From positions 1,984,001 to 2,048,000 of the forward strand of contig CAWKKD010000005.1 of NCBI GenBank assembly GCA_963850195.1: DNA of 64,000 nucleotides. The letters run 5' to 3'. Both the position numbers and the translations under genes were made by a program. Position 1 is the first letter of the stretch; each line of letters starts with the position of its first letter. The DNA is from Actinoallomurus sp963850195 (GTDB lineage Bacteria > Actinomycetota > Actinomycetes > Streptosporangiales > Streptosporangiaceae). Below the pieces are notes generated by a model that saw nothing but the letters and a program-made list of their open reading frames with translations, made no database searches and was not told the DNA's origin. Positions 7,871-16,375 of this stretch are shown here, in pieces.

Positions 7871-9199
7871 CTACGCCCGCATCCGGTCCACGAGACCCGT
7901 GTCGTAGTCACCGGAGACGAACTCCGGGTTGTCGAGAAGCTCGCTGAAGAACGGGATGTTGGTCTTCGGCCCTTCGATACGGAAGGACTCGACTGCGGTA
8001 CGCGCGGCGGCGAGGGCCTGAGTACGGTCCGCGCCGTAGACGCACAGCTTGGCCAGCAGCGGGTCATAGAAGGGGGTGACCTTGTTGCCCGCCTGGTATC
8101 CGGAGTCGACGCGTACGACGTCGCCGGAGGGCTCCTCCCACACCGTGATGTCGCCGGGGCTGGGCAGGAAGCGCTTCGGGTCCTCGGCGTACACCCGGAA
8201 CTCGATCGCGTGGCCGCGCGGCTCGGTGCCGGTGTACGACACGGGCTCGCCGGCGGCGATCAGCAGCTGCTGCTCGACCAGGTCGATGCCGGTGACCAGC
8301 TCGGTGACCGGGTGCTCGACCTGGAGCCGGGTGTTCATCTCAAGGAAGACGAACTCCTGGGCGACCGGATCGACCAGGCACTCGACGGTGCCGGCGCCCC
8401 GGTAGTCGACGGCCTCGCCGGCGCGTACGGCCGCGTCGAGCATGCGGGCGCGCAGCTCGGGGCCGACGCCGGGCGACGGCGTCTCCTCGACGATCTTCTG
8501 GTGGCGGCGCTGGACCGAGCAGTCGCGCTCGCCGAGGGCGACGACCGTGCCGTCCGCGAGGCCCAGGATCTGGATCTCGACGTGGCGGGCGCGCTCGATG
8601 TAGCGCTCGAGCAGGATGTCCGGGTTGCCGAAGAAGCGTTCGGCCCGCGTACGCGCGGTGTCGAACGCCTTGCGCAGCTCGTCCTCGTCGTAGGCGACGC
8701 TCATCCCGATGCCGCCGCCACCGCCTGAGGCCTTGACCATCACCGGGAAGCCGATGCCCGCGGCGACCGCCGCGTCGGCGTCGGGTACGGGCTCGCGGGT
8801 GCCGGCCGAGACCGGTACGCCCGCCTTCTCCATCAGGTTGCGCGCGCTGATCTTGTCGCCCATGGCGGCGATCGCGCTCGGCGGCGGGCCGATCCAGGTC
8901 AGGCCGTCGTCGATGACGCGCTGGGCGAAGGCGGTGTTCTCGGCGAGAAAGCCGTAGCCCGGGTGGACGGCGCGGGCGTTGCTGCGCTTGGCAGCCTCCA
9001 TCACCGCGTCGATGTCGAGGTAACTCTTGGCCGGCTGCGCCGGCCCGATGAGGATCGCCTCATCCGCCTCCGCGACGAACGGAAGATCGGCGTCGGCCTC
9101 GGAATACACCGCGATGGCCTTAACACCCATGGCGCGTACGGATCGGATCACCCTCCGGGCGATCTCCCCCCGATTGGCGACCAGCACCGACTCGAACAC
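7871..9199 (-). CDS. accC: Biotin carboxylase subunit (AccC-type)
   Basis: 442-aa ATP-grasp enzyme that carboxylates biotin on the carrier protein. The N-terminus FESVLVANRGEIARRVIR, the glycine-rich ATP loop KASGGGGGIGMS, RDCSVQRRHQKIVEE and EMNTRLQVEHPVTE are diagnostic. I chose the GTG at 9199 because AAGGAGG lies 4 nt upstream; a 14-codon longer reading from 9241 has no such site. Length equals stand-alone E. coli AccC, so there is no fused BCCP; the separate BCCP follows. The acyl-CoA specificity of the complex is unknown. Confidence 0.94.
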   Translation of the reverse strand: MFESVLVANRGEIARRVIRSVRAMGVKAIAVYSEADADLPFVAEADEAILIGPAQPAKSYLDIDAVMEAAKRSNARAVHPGYGFLAENTAFAQRVIDDGLTWIGPPPSAIAAMGDKISARNLMEKAGVPVSAGTREPVPDADAAVAAGIGFPVMVKASGGGGGIGMSVAYDEDELRKAFDTARTRAERFFGNPDILLERYIERARHVEIQILGLADGTVVALGERDCSVQRRHQKIVEETPSPGVGPELRARMLDAAVRAGEAVDYRGAGTVECLVDPVAQEFVFLEMNTRLQVEHPVTELVTGIDLVEQQLLIAAGEPVSYTGTEPRGHAIEFRVYAEDPKRFLPSPGDITVWEEPSGDVVRVDSGYQAGNKVTPFYDPLLAKLCVYGADRTQALAAARTAVESFRIEGPKTNIPFFSELLDNPEFVSGDYDTGLVDRMRA

Positions 9200-9276
9200 C
9201 GTTCCTCCTTGTGTCAATGACCCAGGGCCGAGGATAACCATCCGCCGGGCACCCCAGCGTCACGGGCACCCACAAA

Positions 9277-9290
9277 AACGGCGTGACCGT
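9277..9290 (-). terminator. Weak hairpin with T tract after the HD-domain gene
   Basis: On the minus strand a short ACGG/CCGT hairpin is followed by TTTTTG, just after the HD-domain stop at 9295. The stem is only about 4 bp, so this is a tentative terminator. Confidence 0.3.
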
Positions 9291-9294
9291 CTTG

Positions 9295-10557
9295 TCAGCG
9301 CAGGCGGTCCACGACGTGGCCGAGCGCCTCGACCACGGTCGGGTCGTACTCCACGGCCGAGTCACCGCGCAGGCGCTCGAGCACCGCGGCCGACCGGTCG
9401 CGGTCGGAAGACGCCCCAACGAGATCATCGTAGGCGTTCGCGACTTTGATCACCCGGCTGGCGAGCGGCGGCGCCGTTCCCTCGGCCGCGAGGTACGGCT
9501 CGGACTGGCGGCGTACGATCTCGGCGACGTCATCGAGCACGCCGGTCTTCTTGATCACACCGGCGCCGAGGCCGGCGATGCGGCGCTGCTCGTCCGGCGA
9601 GGCCAGGACGGTCGCGCCGCCGGGAATGGGGTCGCGCAGCGAGAGCTGCCCGATGTCGTGCATGAACGCGGCGTACTCCAGCACGAGGAGCTCTTCCTCG
9701 GTCATGCCGAGCTCGCGGCCCATCGAGACGGCCAGGGCGCTGACGCGGCGCGAGTGGCCGGTCTCGACGTAGCCGCCCACCTCGGTCACCTGGGACAGGG
9801 CCCGTACGGTCTGGAGGTAGGTCGCCCGGATGCCGGCGAAGCGCCGGAACGCGATCTGCGTCACGAGGATGGGCGCGGTGAACACGAGGAGGGCCGCCGG
9901 GCCCATCACGAACGTGCTCACGGCGATGAGCATGCCGGTGGCGCCCGACGCGGCGCAGAGCGGGATCTTGGCCCGCATCTCGTCTCCGAGGGCGATGCCG
10001 AACCTCGTGCGCACGGCCTCGGCGCGGATGGTGGCCGCGGCCACGACCTCGGCGAGGCAGGCGACCATGACCGTCGCCGCCATCACCGTGATGAGCAGCG
10101 GCCAGTGCTGGCGCAGCGACGAGTGGGCCATCGGGCGGAAGATGAAGGCCACGAGCGCCGGACTGAGGATCCGCCGTGCCATCGCGTCGAGGCCCGGCAC
10201 GCGGCCGACCGCGATGTGGGGCAGCGCCCCGATGAGGGTGCCGCATGCGGTGACGGTGACCGCCTGGAACGCCGAGTGCGTCGCGGCGTCGCTGCCGACC
10301 CGCAGCAGCAGGGCGTAGCCGAGGGAGCCGGCACTGGCGATCGGCGCGACCTCGCGGTTGCCCGGCATGAGCATGCGGAACAGCTCGCCGACCGCGATCA
10401 GCGCGCCGAACAGGATCGCCGTGCGGGAGTCGGTGAGACCCACCGCGGCGACCTGCGTGACGGAACCGATGATCAGCAGGCCCGCGACCGCGATGAGCAG
10501 GAGCTGTGCGGAGTCGAGCGACTGCCACGCCGCGCGCTGCCGGATCTGCGTGCTCAC
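9295..10557 (-). CDS. Membrane protein with degenerate HD-GYP-like domain
   Basis: 420 aa. The N-terminal half has about six hydrophobic segments. The C-terminal half has an HD-like domain with HSRRVSALAVSMGRELGM and FMHDIGQLSL (HD pair present), but the HHExxDGxGYP segment is absent: the equivalent region reads IVRRQSEPYL. It is therefore probably not an active c-di-GMP phosphodiesterase and may be a sensor or pseudoenzyme. GTG start, 34 nt after the stop of the canonical HD-GYP gene, so the two are likely co-transcribed. Confidence 0.8.
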   Translation of the reverse strand: MSTQIRQRAAWQSLDSAQLLLIAVAGLLIIGSVTQVAAVGLTDSRTAILFGALIAVGELFRMLMPGNREVAPIASAGSLGYALLLRVGSDAATHSAFQAVTVTACGTLIGALPHIAVGRVPGLDAMARRILSPALVAFIFRPMAHSSLRQHWPLLITVMAATVMVACLAEVVAAATIRAEAVRTRFGIALGDEMRAKIPLCAASGATGMLIAVSTFVMGPAALLVFTAPILVTQIAFRRFAGIRATYLQTVRALSQVTEVGGYVETGHSRRVSALAVSMGRELGMTEEELLVLEYAAFMHDIGQLSLRDPIPGGATVLASPDEQRRIAGLGAGVIKKTGVLDDVAEIVRRQSEPYLAAEGTAPPLASRVIKVANAYDDLVGASSDRDRSAAVLERLRGDSAVEYDPTVVEALGHVVDRLR

Positions 10558-10591
10558 CGCATGCCCCCGCCCGGGTACGCCACCGGCCGCG

Positions 10592-11998
10592 TCACGGGCG
10601 CACGCCGCCGTCGCCGGCGACCCGGAGCGGCGCGCTCGGGTCGTCGTGGTCCTGTTGTGTGGTCTCGACGTCCTCGCCCTCGGGCGGGGCGAGCGGGCCG
10701 GAGACCTCCCAGCCCTCGTTCTGCAGCGCGGTCACGAAGGCGTCGACGAACTCGGGGTCGAAGTGGGTGCCGGCGCAGTTGCGCAGCTCGGCGACGCCCT
10801 CCTCGAGCGACCGTGCCTTGCGGTAGGACCGGTCGGAGGTCATGGAGTCGAAGGCGTCGGCGACCGAGATCACCCGGGCGAACTCGGGGATCTCCGAGCC
10901 GGCCAGTCCCATCGGGTAGCCGGTGCCGTCCATCTTCTCGTGGTGGTGCATGATCCCGGCGAGCGCCTCGTCGAGGAAGCCGATCTCGCGGACGATCTCC
11001 AGACCGCGCATCGGGTGGAGCTGGATCGCGGCGAACTCCTCCTCGGTGAGGTCGCCGTCCTTCTGCAGCACCTTGGTGGGCACGCCCAGCTTGCCGACGT
11101 CGTGCAGCATGCCGGCGTAGCGGATCGCGCCGAGCCGCTCGGGCCGCATGCCGATCACCCGGGCGATCATCGCCGAGCCACGCGAGACGCGCTCGCTGTG
11201 GCCGCGGGTGTAGTAGTCCTTGGTCTCGACCGCCTGGCAGAGCGCGGCGATCGTGGCGGCGTGCGCCTGCTGCTGCGCGCGGGTCTGCTCGAACGCCCAG
11301 CGGGCCAGCAGCATCGGCAGCAGCACCAGCACGGCGGAGAACGGCCCGATGACCTTCCACGGCGCGGCGATGAGCAGGCCGAACATCCCGTACGCCGGCT
11401 GGCCGAGCACGAGCTGCCCGATGGGCCGCCAGCGGAACCCCCACATCGGCGCCTGCTTGGTCAGCACCAGCACGCCGCCGATCAGGGCGAGATTGACCGT
11501 GACGTAGACGACGACCGCGCCGACGTAGGGAAAGATGATGTCGGGGAACGAGCCGTCGGTCGGCATGCCGGTCTTGCCGCCGAGCGCGATGTAGACCACG
11601 CCGGAGAGGTAGCCGGCGAGCGCGAACTGCGCGCCGTTGAACAGGCGCTTGATGGGACCGATGTCGCGCTTGCCGGTGACGATGGCCGACGCTCCGACCA
11701 GTGCGGCCCCCGCGGGCCCGAGCAGGACGACCGAGGCCAGTCCCGCCGAGTAGCTCAGCGAGACGCGGGCGTTCGCGCTGTCGAGCAGTGCGGGGACCGA
11801 CTCACAGACCACCGACAGGACCGCGAGGACCGCGAGGGTCGTCCAGTCGATGCCGTCGAGGGACGACAGGCCGATGCACGATGCCGCCAACGCGACGACC
11901 GTGCAGACGTATGCCCACGCGGCGAGGGGTAGTCCACGCAATGCCGCCCCCATGAGGTTCTGGCCTAAGCCCAAGACACGCCTGTACGCATGGTTCAC
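10592..11998 (-). CDS. Membrane-anchored HD-GYP phosphodiesterase
   Basis: 468 aa. About seven N-terminal membrane segments precede a complete HD-GYP domain: HSERVSRGSAMIARVIGM, MLHDVGKLGVP (HDxGK), HHEKMDGTGYPMG and VISVADAFDSMTSDRSYR. The family hydrolyses c-di-GMP. I prefer the GTG at 11998, preceded by GGGGAGG; the open frame extends to 12166 but the extra 56 residues look non-coding. It is followed closely by the degenerate HD paralogue. Confidence 0.9.
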   Translation of the reverse strand: MNHAYRRVLGLGQNLMGAALRGLPLAAWAYVCTVVALAASCIGLSSLDGIDWTTLAVLAVLSVVCESVPALLDSANARVSLSYSAGLASVVLLGPAGAALVGASAIVTGKRDIGPIKRLFNGAQFALAGYLSGVVYIALGGKTGMPTDGSFPDIIFPYVGAVVVYVTVNLALIGGVLVLTKQAPMWGFRWRPIGQLVLGQPAYGMFGLLIAAPWKVIGPFSAVLVLLPMLLARWAFEQTRAQQQAHAATIAALCQAVETKDYYTRGHSERVSRGSAMIARVIGMRPERLGAIRYAGMLHDVGKLGVPTKVLQKDGDLTEEEFAAIQLHPMRGLEIVREIGFLDEALAGIMHHHEKMDGTGYPMGLAGSEIPEFARVISVADAFDSMTSDRSYRKARSLEEGVAELRNCAGTHFDPEFVDAFVTALQNEGWEVSGPLAPPEGEDVETTQQDHDDPSAPLRVAGDGGVRP

Positions 11999-12196
11999 TG
12001 CCTCCCCTGATGAGCTCCCCGGCCCACCCCTGGTCCGAGAGTCTGTCTTTCGTGACTCGCCGTCGCCACTGAAGGCGCCCGAGGAAACGGTGGTAAGCGT
12101 AACCCGAGACTCAAGGGTCACGCAGACGTCCGAGGAATCCTGAGCAAGGCGTGAACAAATCGTCACCCGACGTGCAGGTGCATCCGCACGTGCGAC

Positions 12197-12463
12197 CTAG
12201 TCGGCCAGCTCCGCGCGTACCTGTTCGATGCGCCCGAGCACCTTGGCCCGCAGGTCCTGAGGGACCGGATCGGCGCCACAGCATTTGTTGACGAGTTTCT
12301 TGACGGACTCCTCCAGACCGTATTCCCGCAAACACGGTCCGCACTCGTCGAGGTGCCGCTTGATGTCGACGCAGCCGCTGTCGTCCAGCTCGCCGTCGAG
12401 GTAGGTGTAGATGCGCTCGAGCACCTCGGTACACGGGGTCTCGTGAGGCTTTCCGCAGCTCAT
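12197..12463 (-). CDS. rsrA: Zinc-binding anti-sigma factor RsrA
   Basis: 88 aa; redox-sensitive anti-sigma factor that binds SigR when reduced and releases it on disulfide formation. Cys3, Cys11, Cys31, His37, Cys41, Cys44, Cys61 and Cys62 are all present, the same numbering I recall for Streptomyces RsrA. His37-x3-Cys41-x2-Cys44 with Cys11 would hold zinc. ATG start with AGGAGG. It lies 43 nt downstream of sigR on the same strand, the usual pairing. Confidence 0.95.
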   Translation of the reverse strand: MSCGKPHETPCTEVLERIYTYLDGELDDSGCVDIKRHLDECGPCLREYGLEESVKKLVNKCCGADPVPQDLRAKVLGRIEQVRAELAD

Positions 12464-12506
12464 TTCGCCTCCTGGCCCGAGGGCGGGTGGGAGGTCGTCC
12501 GGTGGC

Positions 12507-13184
<678 letters not shown>

Positions 13185-13266
13185 CGAGGCCTCCTGCCGG
13201 TCCGGCAGCATGACGACCATCATCACCTCGAACTTTCACGGGGCAGTGTCCGTTATGACGCTGTGC

Positions 13267-13292
13267 AACGCACTACGCGTCCGCAGGATTCC
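13267..13292 (-). promoter_or_regulatory. SigR-dependent promoter upstream of sigR
   Basis: Minus strand: GGAAT (13292-13288), an 18-nt spacer, then GTT (13269-13267). In wider context this is GGGAAT and CGTT, the established SigR/SigH consensus. Transcription would start about 75 nt upstream of the sigR ATG. It implies positive autoregulation. Confidence 0.85.
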
Positions 13293-13367
13293 CGTGCGGC
13301 GACGAATGCTCGCGCAGAACGGCACGAAGTGTGAACTCACCCCTCCAACAGGGAAGGATTGGGAGAA

Positions 13368-14129
13368 ATGCATCCCAGAGGAGCCGCCGTGCTGTCCATT
13401 CCGGCGAAGCATCCCGCTGTTGGGGAGTCCGAGTCCCTCGCGAGCTACTGGACGTTCTACTGGGCGGTCGCCGCGGCGCAGCTGTCGCGCTGGCTCCCCC
13501 GGAGGCCGTCACGGGTACTCGATCTCTCAGGGGCACAGGCGGGCTGCGCGGCCCAAGCCGCGCACGCCGGGCACACGGTCGTCGAGGTCTGTGAGACCCC
13601 GCGAAGCGGCCCACGTCACCGGCGAGCCCTTCCCGTCATCGCGGATCTCACGTCACTGGACTTCCTGTCCTCCGGCAGCTTCGACGCGGTCGTGGCCGAG
13701 GGACGGATCCTGTCCAGACATCTGGTCACCGAGGAGCTGATGGCCGGGATCTCCCGGGTACTGCGCCCGGGCGGCCGGGTCCTGCTGAGCGTCGACTCCC
13801 TCGTGCTCGGCATGGCCATGCTCGCGGAGCAGAACTACTGGGCCCACCTGTCGTCCGTACCCCGCTCGGACGTCGTCCTGGTGCCCTGGCCGGACGGATC
13901 GATCACCCGGTGCTTCGGCGTCGACCACCTGCGCGAGCTGCTGACCGACTGCGGCATGGAGGTCGAGTGGGTGCGCCCGCGCACCTCGCTGTCCCCCTCG
14001 ACCGTCGAGCACGTCCTGGGCGGCAGCCCACAGGCGCTCTCGCGGCTCGTACGCGCCGAGCTGACCGCACCGCTGACCGACGAGCCGGTCGGCATCCACC
14101 TGGTCGCCAGCGCGATCAAGCGAAGGTAG
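13368..14129 (+). CDS. Class I SAM methyltransferase-like protein
   Basis: About 253 aa. RVLDLSGAQAGCAAQAAHAG occupies the position of the SAM-binding GxGxG loop but is degenerate, and ISRVLRPGGRVLLSVDSL is a typical motif III. Start choice is uncertain: ATG 13368 has only GGGAG close by, whereas GTG 13389 has AGAGGAG at ideal spacing and would give 246 aa. Divergent from sigR. The substrate is unknown; with the altered glycine loop, activity is unproven. Confidence 0.72.
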   Translation: MHPRGAAVLSIPAKHPAVGESESLASYWTFYWAVAAAQLSRWLPRRPSRVLDLSGAQAGCAAQAAHAGHTVVEVCETPRSGPRHRRALPVIADLTSLDFLSSGSFDAVVAEGRILSRHLVTEELMAGISRVLRPGGRVLLSVDSLVLGMAMLAEQNYWAHLSSVPRSDVVLVPWPDGSITRCFGVDHLRELLTDCGMEVEWVRPRTSLSPSTVEHVLGGSPQALSRLVRAELTAPLTDEPVGIHLVASAIKRR

Positions 14130-14132
14130 GGC

Positions 14133-14840
14133 TCAGAAGAGGGTGCCGGCGGACGCGCCCGGGTGCGGCGCCGGCACGAGCAGCTCGGGGCCGTTGTTGC
14201 GGACCTTGTTCACGGCCGTGGACACGGTGTGGGCCGCGAGCCGTCCCGTCGGCAGCGGTGCCAGCAGGGACCGCACCTCGTCGGGCCGGGTCAGCGAGGG
14301 GTCCAGCCACGCCTCGATCCGGCCGGGCGCGACGAGCACCGGCATGCGCTCGTGGATGCCGCTCACGTCTTCGGTGGCCTGGGTCGTGAGGACCGTGCAG
14401 GTCAAAAGCCAGTCCTCCGTATCCCTGCCGGGCCGCCAGAACTCATAGAGCCCCGCCATGGCCATCACGCCGCCGTCGGCGGGGCGGATGAAGTGCGGCT
14501 GCTTCGCGCCGTTCTCCAGGGTCTCCCACTCGTAGTAGCCGTCGGCGGGGACCAGGCAGCGGCGCTTGGCGAAGGCGCGCCGGTAGGCGGGCTTGTCGTG
14601 CGCGGTCTCGATCCGTGCGTTGATCATCTTCGCGCCGCCGGAGGCGTCCTTGGCCCAGGAGGGCACCAGACCCCAGCGCGCGAGGTGCAGTTCGCGCACG
14701 TCACGGCTCAGGACGACCGGGACCGGCTTGGTCGGGGCGACGTTGTAGTCGGGTTCGAACTCACCGGCCTCGTCGTTCTCGATGTCGAACAGGTCGATGA
14801 GCTCCTGCCGCCCCCGTGTCGAGGCGTACCGCCCGCACAT
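14133..14840 (-). CDS. SRAP/YedK-family DNA abasic-site shield protein
   Basis: 235 aa. It begins MCGRYAS, giving the catalytic Cys2 that crosslinks to abasic sites in single-stranded DNA. INARIETAHDKPAYRRAF (conserved NAR-E), CLVPADGYYEWE and GIHERMPVLV (active-site His-Glu) are the family signature (HMCES/YedK). ATG start with AGGGGAG. Convergent with the methyltransferase gene, 3 nt apart. A homologue sits between sigH and aroA in mycobacteria, matching this order. Confidence 0.93.
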   Translation of the reverse strand: MCGRYASTRGRQELIDLFDIENDEAGEFEPDYNVAPTKPVPVVLSRDVRELHLARWGLVPSWAKDASGGAKMINARIETAHDKPAYRRAFAKRRCLVPADGYYEWETLENGAKQPHFIRPADGGVMAMAGLYEFWRPGRDTEDWLLTCTVLTTQATEDVSGIHERMPVLVAPGRIEAWLDPSLTRPDEVRSLLAPLPTGRLAAHTVSTAVNKVRNNGPELLVPAPHPGASAGTLF

Positions 14841-14930
14841 GGCTCCCCTTCCCCAGCACGACGACCAATGCTGCGGCAAGCTTGCCAAAGCCGCGCGCTT
14901 GTTCGCTCGTTCGATGGGCATGACGGGGTC

Positions 14931-15524
14931 ATGCACATCATGAGGACCATCGCCCGTCCATTCGTGGCGGCGCCCTTCGTGGTGACCGGACTGGAGACGC
15001 TCCGCGACCCCGGCCCGCGCGCCGAGATGGCCGCCCCCATCCTCAAGCCGCTCGCCGACCGCGTCACGTGGCTGCCCTCGAAGGACCCGGAGACACTCGT
15101 CCGCATGCAGGCCGCCGTCAGCGTCGGCGCGGGCGCCCTGATGGCGCTGGGCCGGTTCCAGCGCCTCACGACGCTCCTGCTCGCCGCCGAGTTGGTGCCC
15201 TCGCTCCTGACCGAGCACCGGTTCTGGCACGAGGACGACCCGGTACGCCGCGCCACCGAACGCAGCCTGATGCTGAAGAACGCCGGGCTGTTCGGCGCGC
15301 TGCTCATCGCCGGCTCCGCGCCCAGCGGCCGCCATCCCGTACGCGCGGCGAAGGCCGGGCTGCACGAGGCGAAGCTCCAGGCGTCGCTCGCGCGGGCGGA
15401 GGCCGGCCGCAAGGCCGAGCGGAGCCGCCGCAAGGCCGCCAAGAGTGTCGCGAGGACGCATCACAAGGCGTCGAAGGGCGTCTCGAAGACGCAGCGCAAG
15501 GTCTCCGGTCTCACGAACCGCTGA
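14931..15524 (+). CDS. DoxX-family membrane protein with Lys/Arg-rich tail
   Basis: 197 aa. DoxX-like hydrophobic segments: IARPFVAAPFVVTGLETL, LVRMQAAVSVGAGALMALGR, LTTLLLAAELVPSLLTEHRF and KNAGLFGALLIAGSA. The last 60 residues form a strongly basic Ala/Lys/Arg-rich helix, probably cytoplasmic. ATG at 14931 chosen; ATG 14940 is an alternative. The 3' end overlaps the convergent ABC ATPase gene by 14 nt. Confidence 0.8.
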   Translation: MHIMRTIARPFVAAPFVVTGLETLRDPGPRAEMAAPILKPLADRVTWLPSKDPETLVRMQAAVSVGAGALMALGRFQRLTTLLLAAELVPSLLTEHRFWHEDDPVRRATERSLMLKNAGLFGALLIAGSAPSGRHPVRAAKAGLHEAKLQASLARAEAGRKAERSRRKAAKSVARTHHKASKGVSKTQRKVSGLTNR

Positions 15525-16209
15525 GCGTCAGAACCTCGTCGACGTGACGGAGGATCGGCGTCGCGCCGGGTACGGCCGTGCGGTGCGTGACCAGCAGCAG
15601 CGTACGGTCGCCCGCGGCGTCGATCAGCTCGCCGAGCACGGCGTCGGCCGGGCTCGGGTCGGGCTCGTCGAGGATCAGGATCGGCACGTCGGCCAGGAGC
15701 GCGCGTGCCAGCGCGATCCGCTGGCGTTCGCCGCCGGACACCTCACCGGGGAACCACGCGCCGGCCGGTAGCCCGACCCCGGCGCGTCGCAGGACGTCGG
15801 CGATCTCCTCGTCCGTGGCGTCCGGGCGGGCGATACGTACGTTGTCCGCGACCGAGGCGTCGAGGATCCGCGCGTCGCAGGCGCACAACCCGATCACCCC
15901 GCGTACCTCCTCGGCGGACAGGTCGCGTACCTGGACGTCGTTGAGCGTGACGGTGCCGTCGTAGTCCAGCAGGTGGAGGAGCACGGCGGCGAGCGCGGAG
16001 CCGCCGACCCGACCGCGGGCCATGATCGCGACCCGGCGCCCCGGCGGCAGGAGCAGGTCGGCGTCCTCCAGCCCGACGACCTCACCGTCCGGCCAGCGGG
16101 TCCGCAGGCCCGAGACCCGCAGCTCGTACGGGCCCGGCGGCATCGGGAGCGGCTCCGGCGGCTCGATGACCACGATGGGATCGCGCCGATGACGCGGTGC
16201 TGTGTCCAT
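15511..16209 (-). CDS. Orphan CydC-like ABC ATPase domain with degenerate Walker A
   Basis: 232 aa, a lone nucleotide-binding domain. The ABC signature VSGGERQRIALARALL, Walker B PILILDEPD and the switch TH are intact, and the body (FPGEVSGG, DNVRIARPDATDEEI) resembles the C-terminal half of CydC-type exporters. The Walker A region reads MARGRVGGSALAA and lacks the catalytic lysine. No membrane domain is fused or adjacent. ATG at 16209 chosen for its GGAGGGG site. It may be a regulatory half-site or a decaying remnant. Confidence 0.78.
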   Translation of the reverse strand: MDTAPRHRRDPIVVIEPPEPLPMPPGPYELRVSGLRTRWPDGEVVGLEDADLLLPPGRRVAIMARGRVGGSALAAVLLHLLDYDGTVTLNDVQVRDLSAEEVRGVIGLCACDARILDASVADNVRIARPDATDEEIADVLRRAGVGLPAGAWFPGEVSGGERQRIALARALLADVPILILDEPDPSPADAVLGELIDAAGDRTLLLVTHRTAVPGATPILRHVDEVLTLSGS

Positions 16210-16363
16210 GTCGATCCCCTCCGGTCCCCCGATCCACGCCGGAACGAGCGAGGCCACGCTAGAACGGCCCGGCGGCCCTCGTACCGCGATCTACCTGCCC
16301 ATTCCCGAACCACGACCGACACGCGACCTGGTGTTCGGCAAGATCGTGTTACCGACCGGCCGG

Positions 16364-16369
16364 TACCCT
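16364..16369 (+). promoter_or_regulatory. Candidate -10 of a leaderless aroA promoter
   Basis: TACCCT lies 6 nt before the aroA ATG; no Shine-Dalgarno is present. This is the spacing expected of an actinobacterial leaderless mRNA. Confidence 0.45.
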
Positions 16370-16375
16370 TCACTC

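Noticed and set aside
9283..10953. 556-residue plus-strand frame opposite the HD-domain genes
   Set aside because: Antisense shadow, Arg/Asp-rich and without motifs.
10358..11932. 524-residue plus-strand frame opposite the HD-GYP gene
   Set aside because: Antisense shadow; the HD-GYP motifs are on the minus strand.
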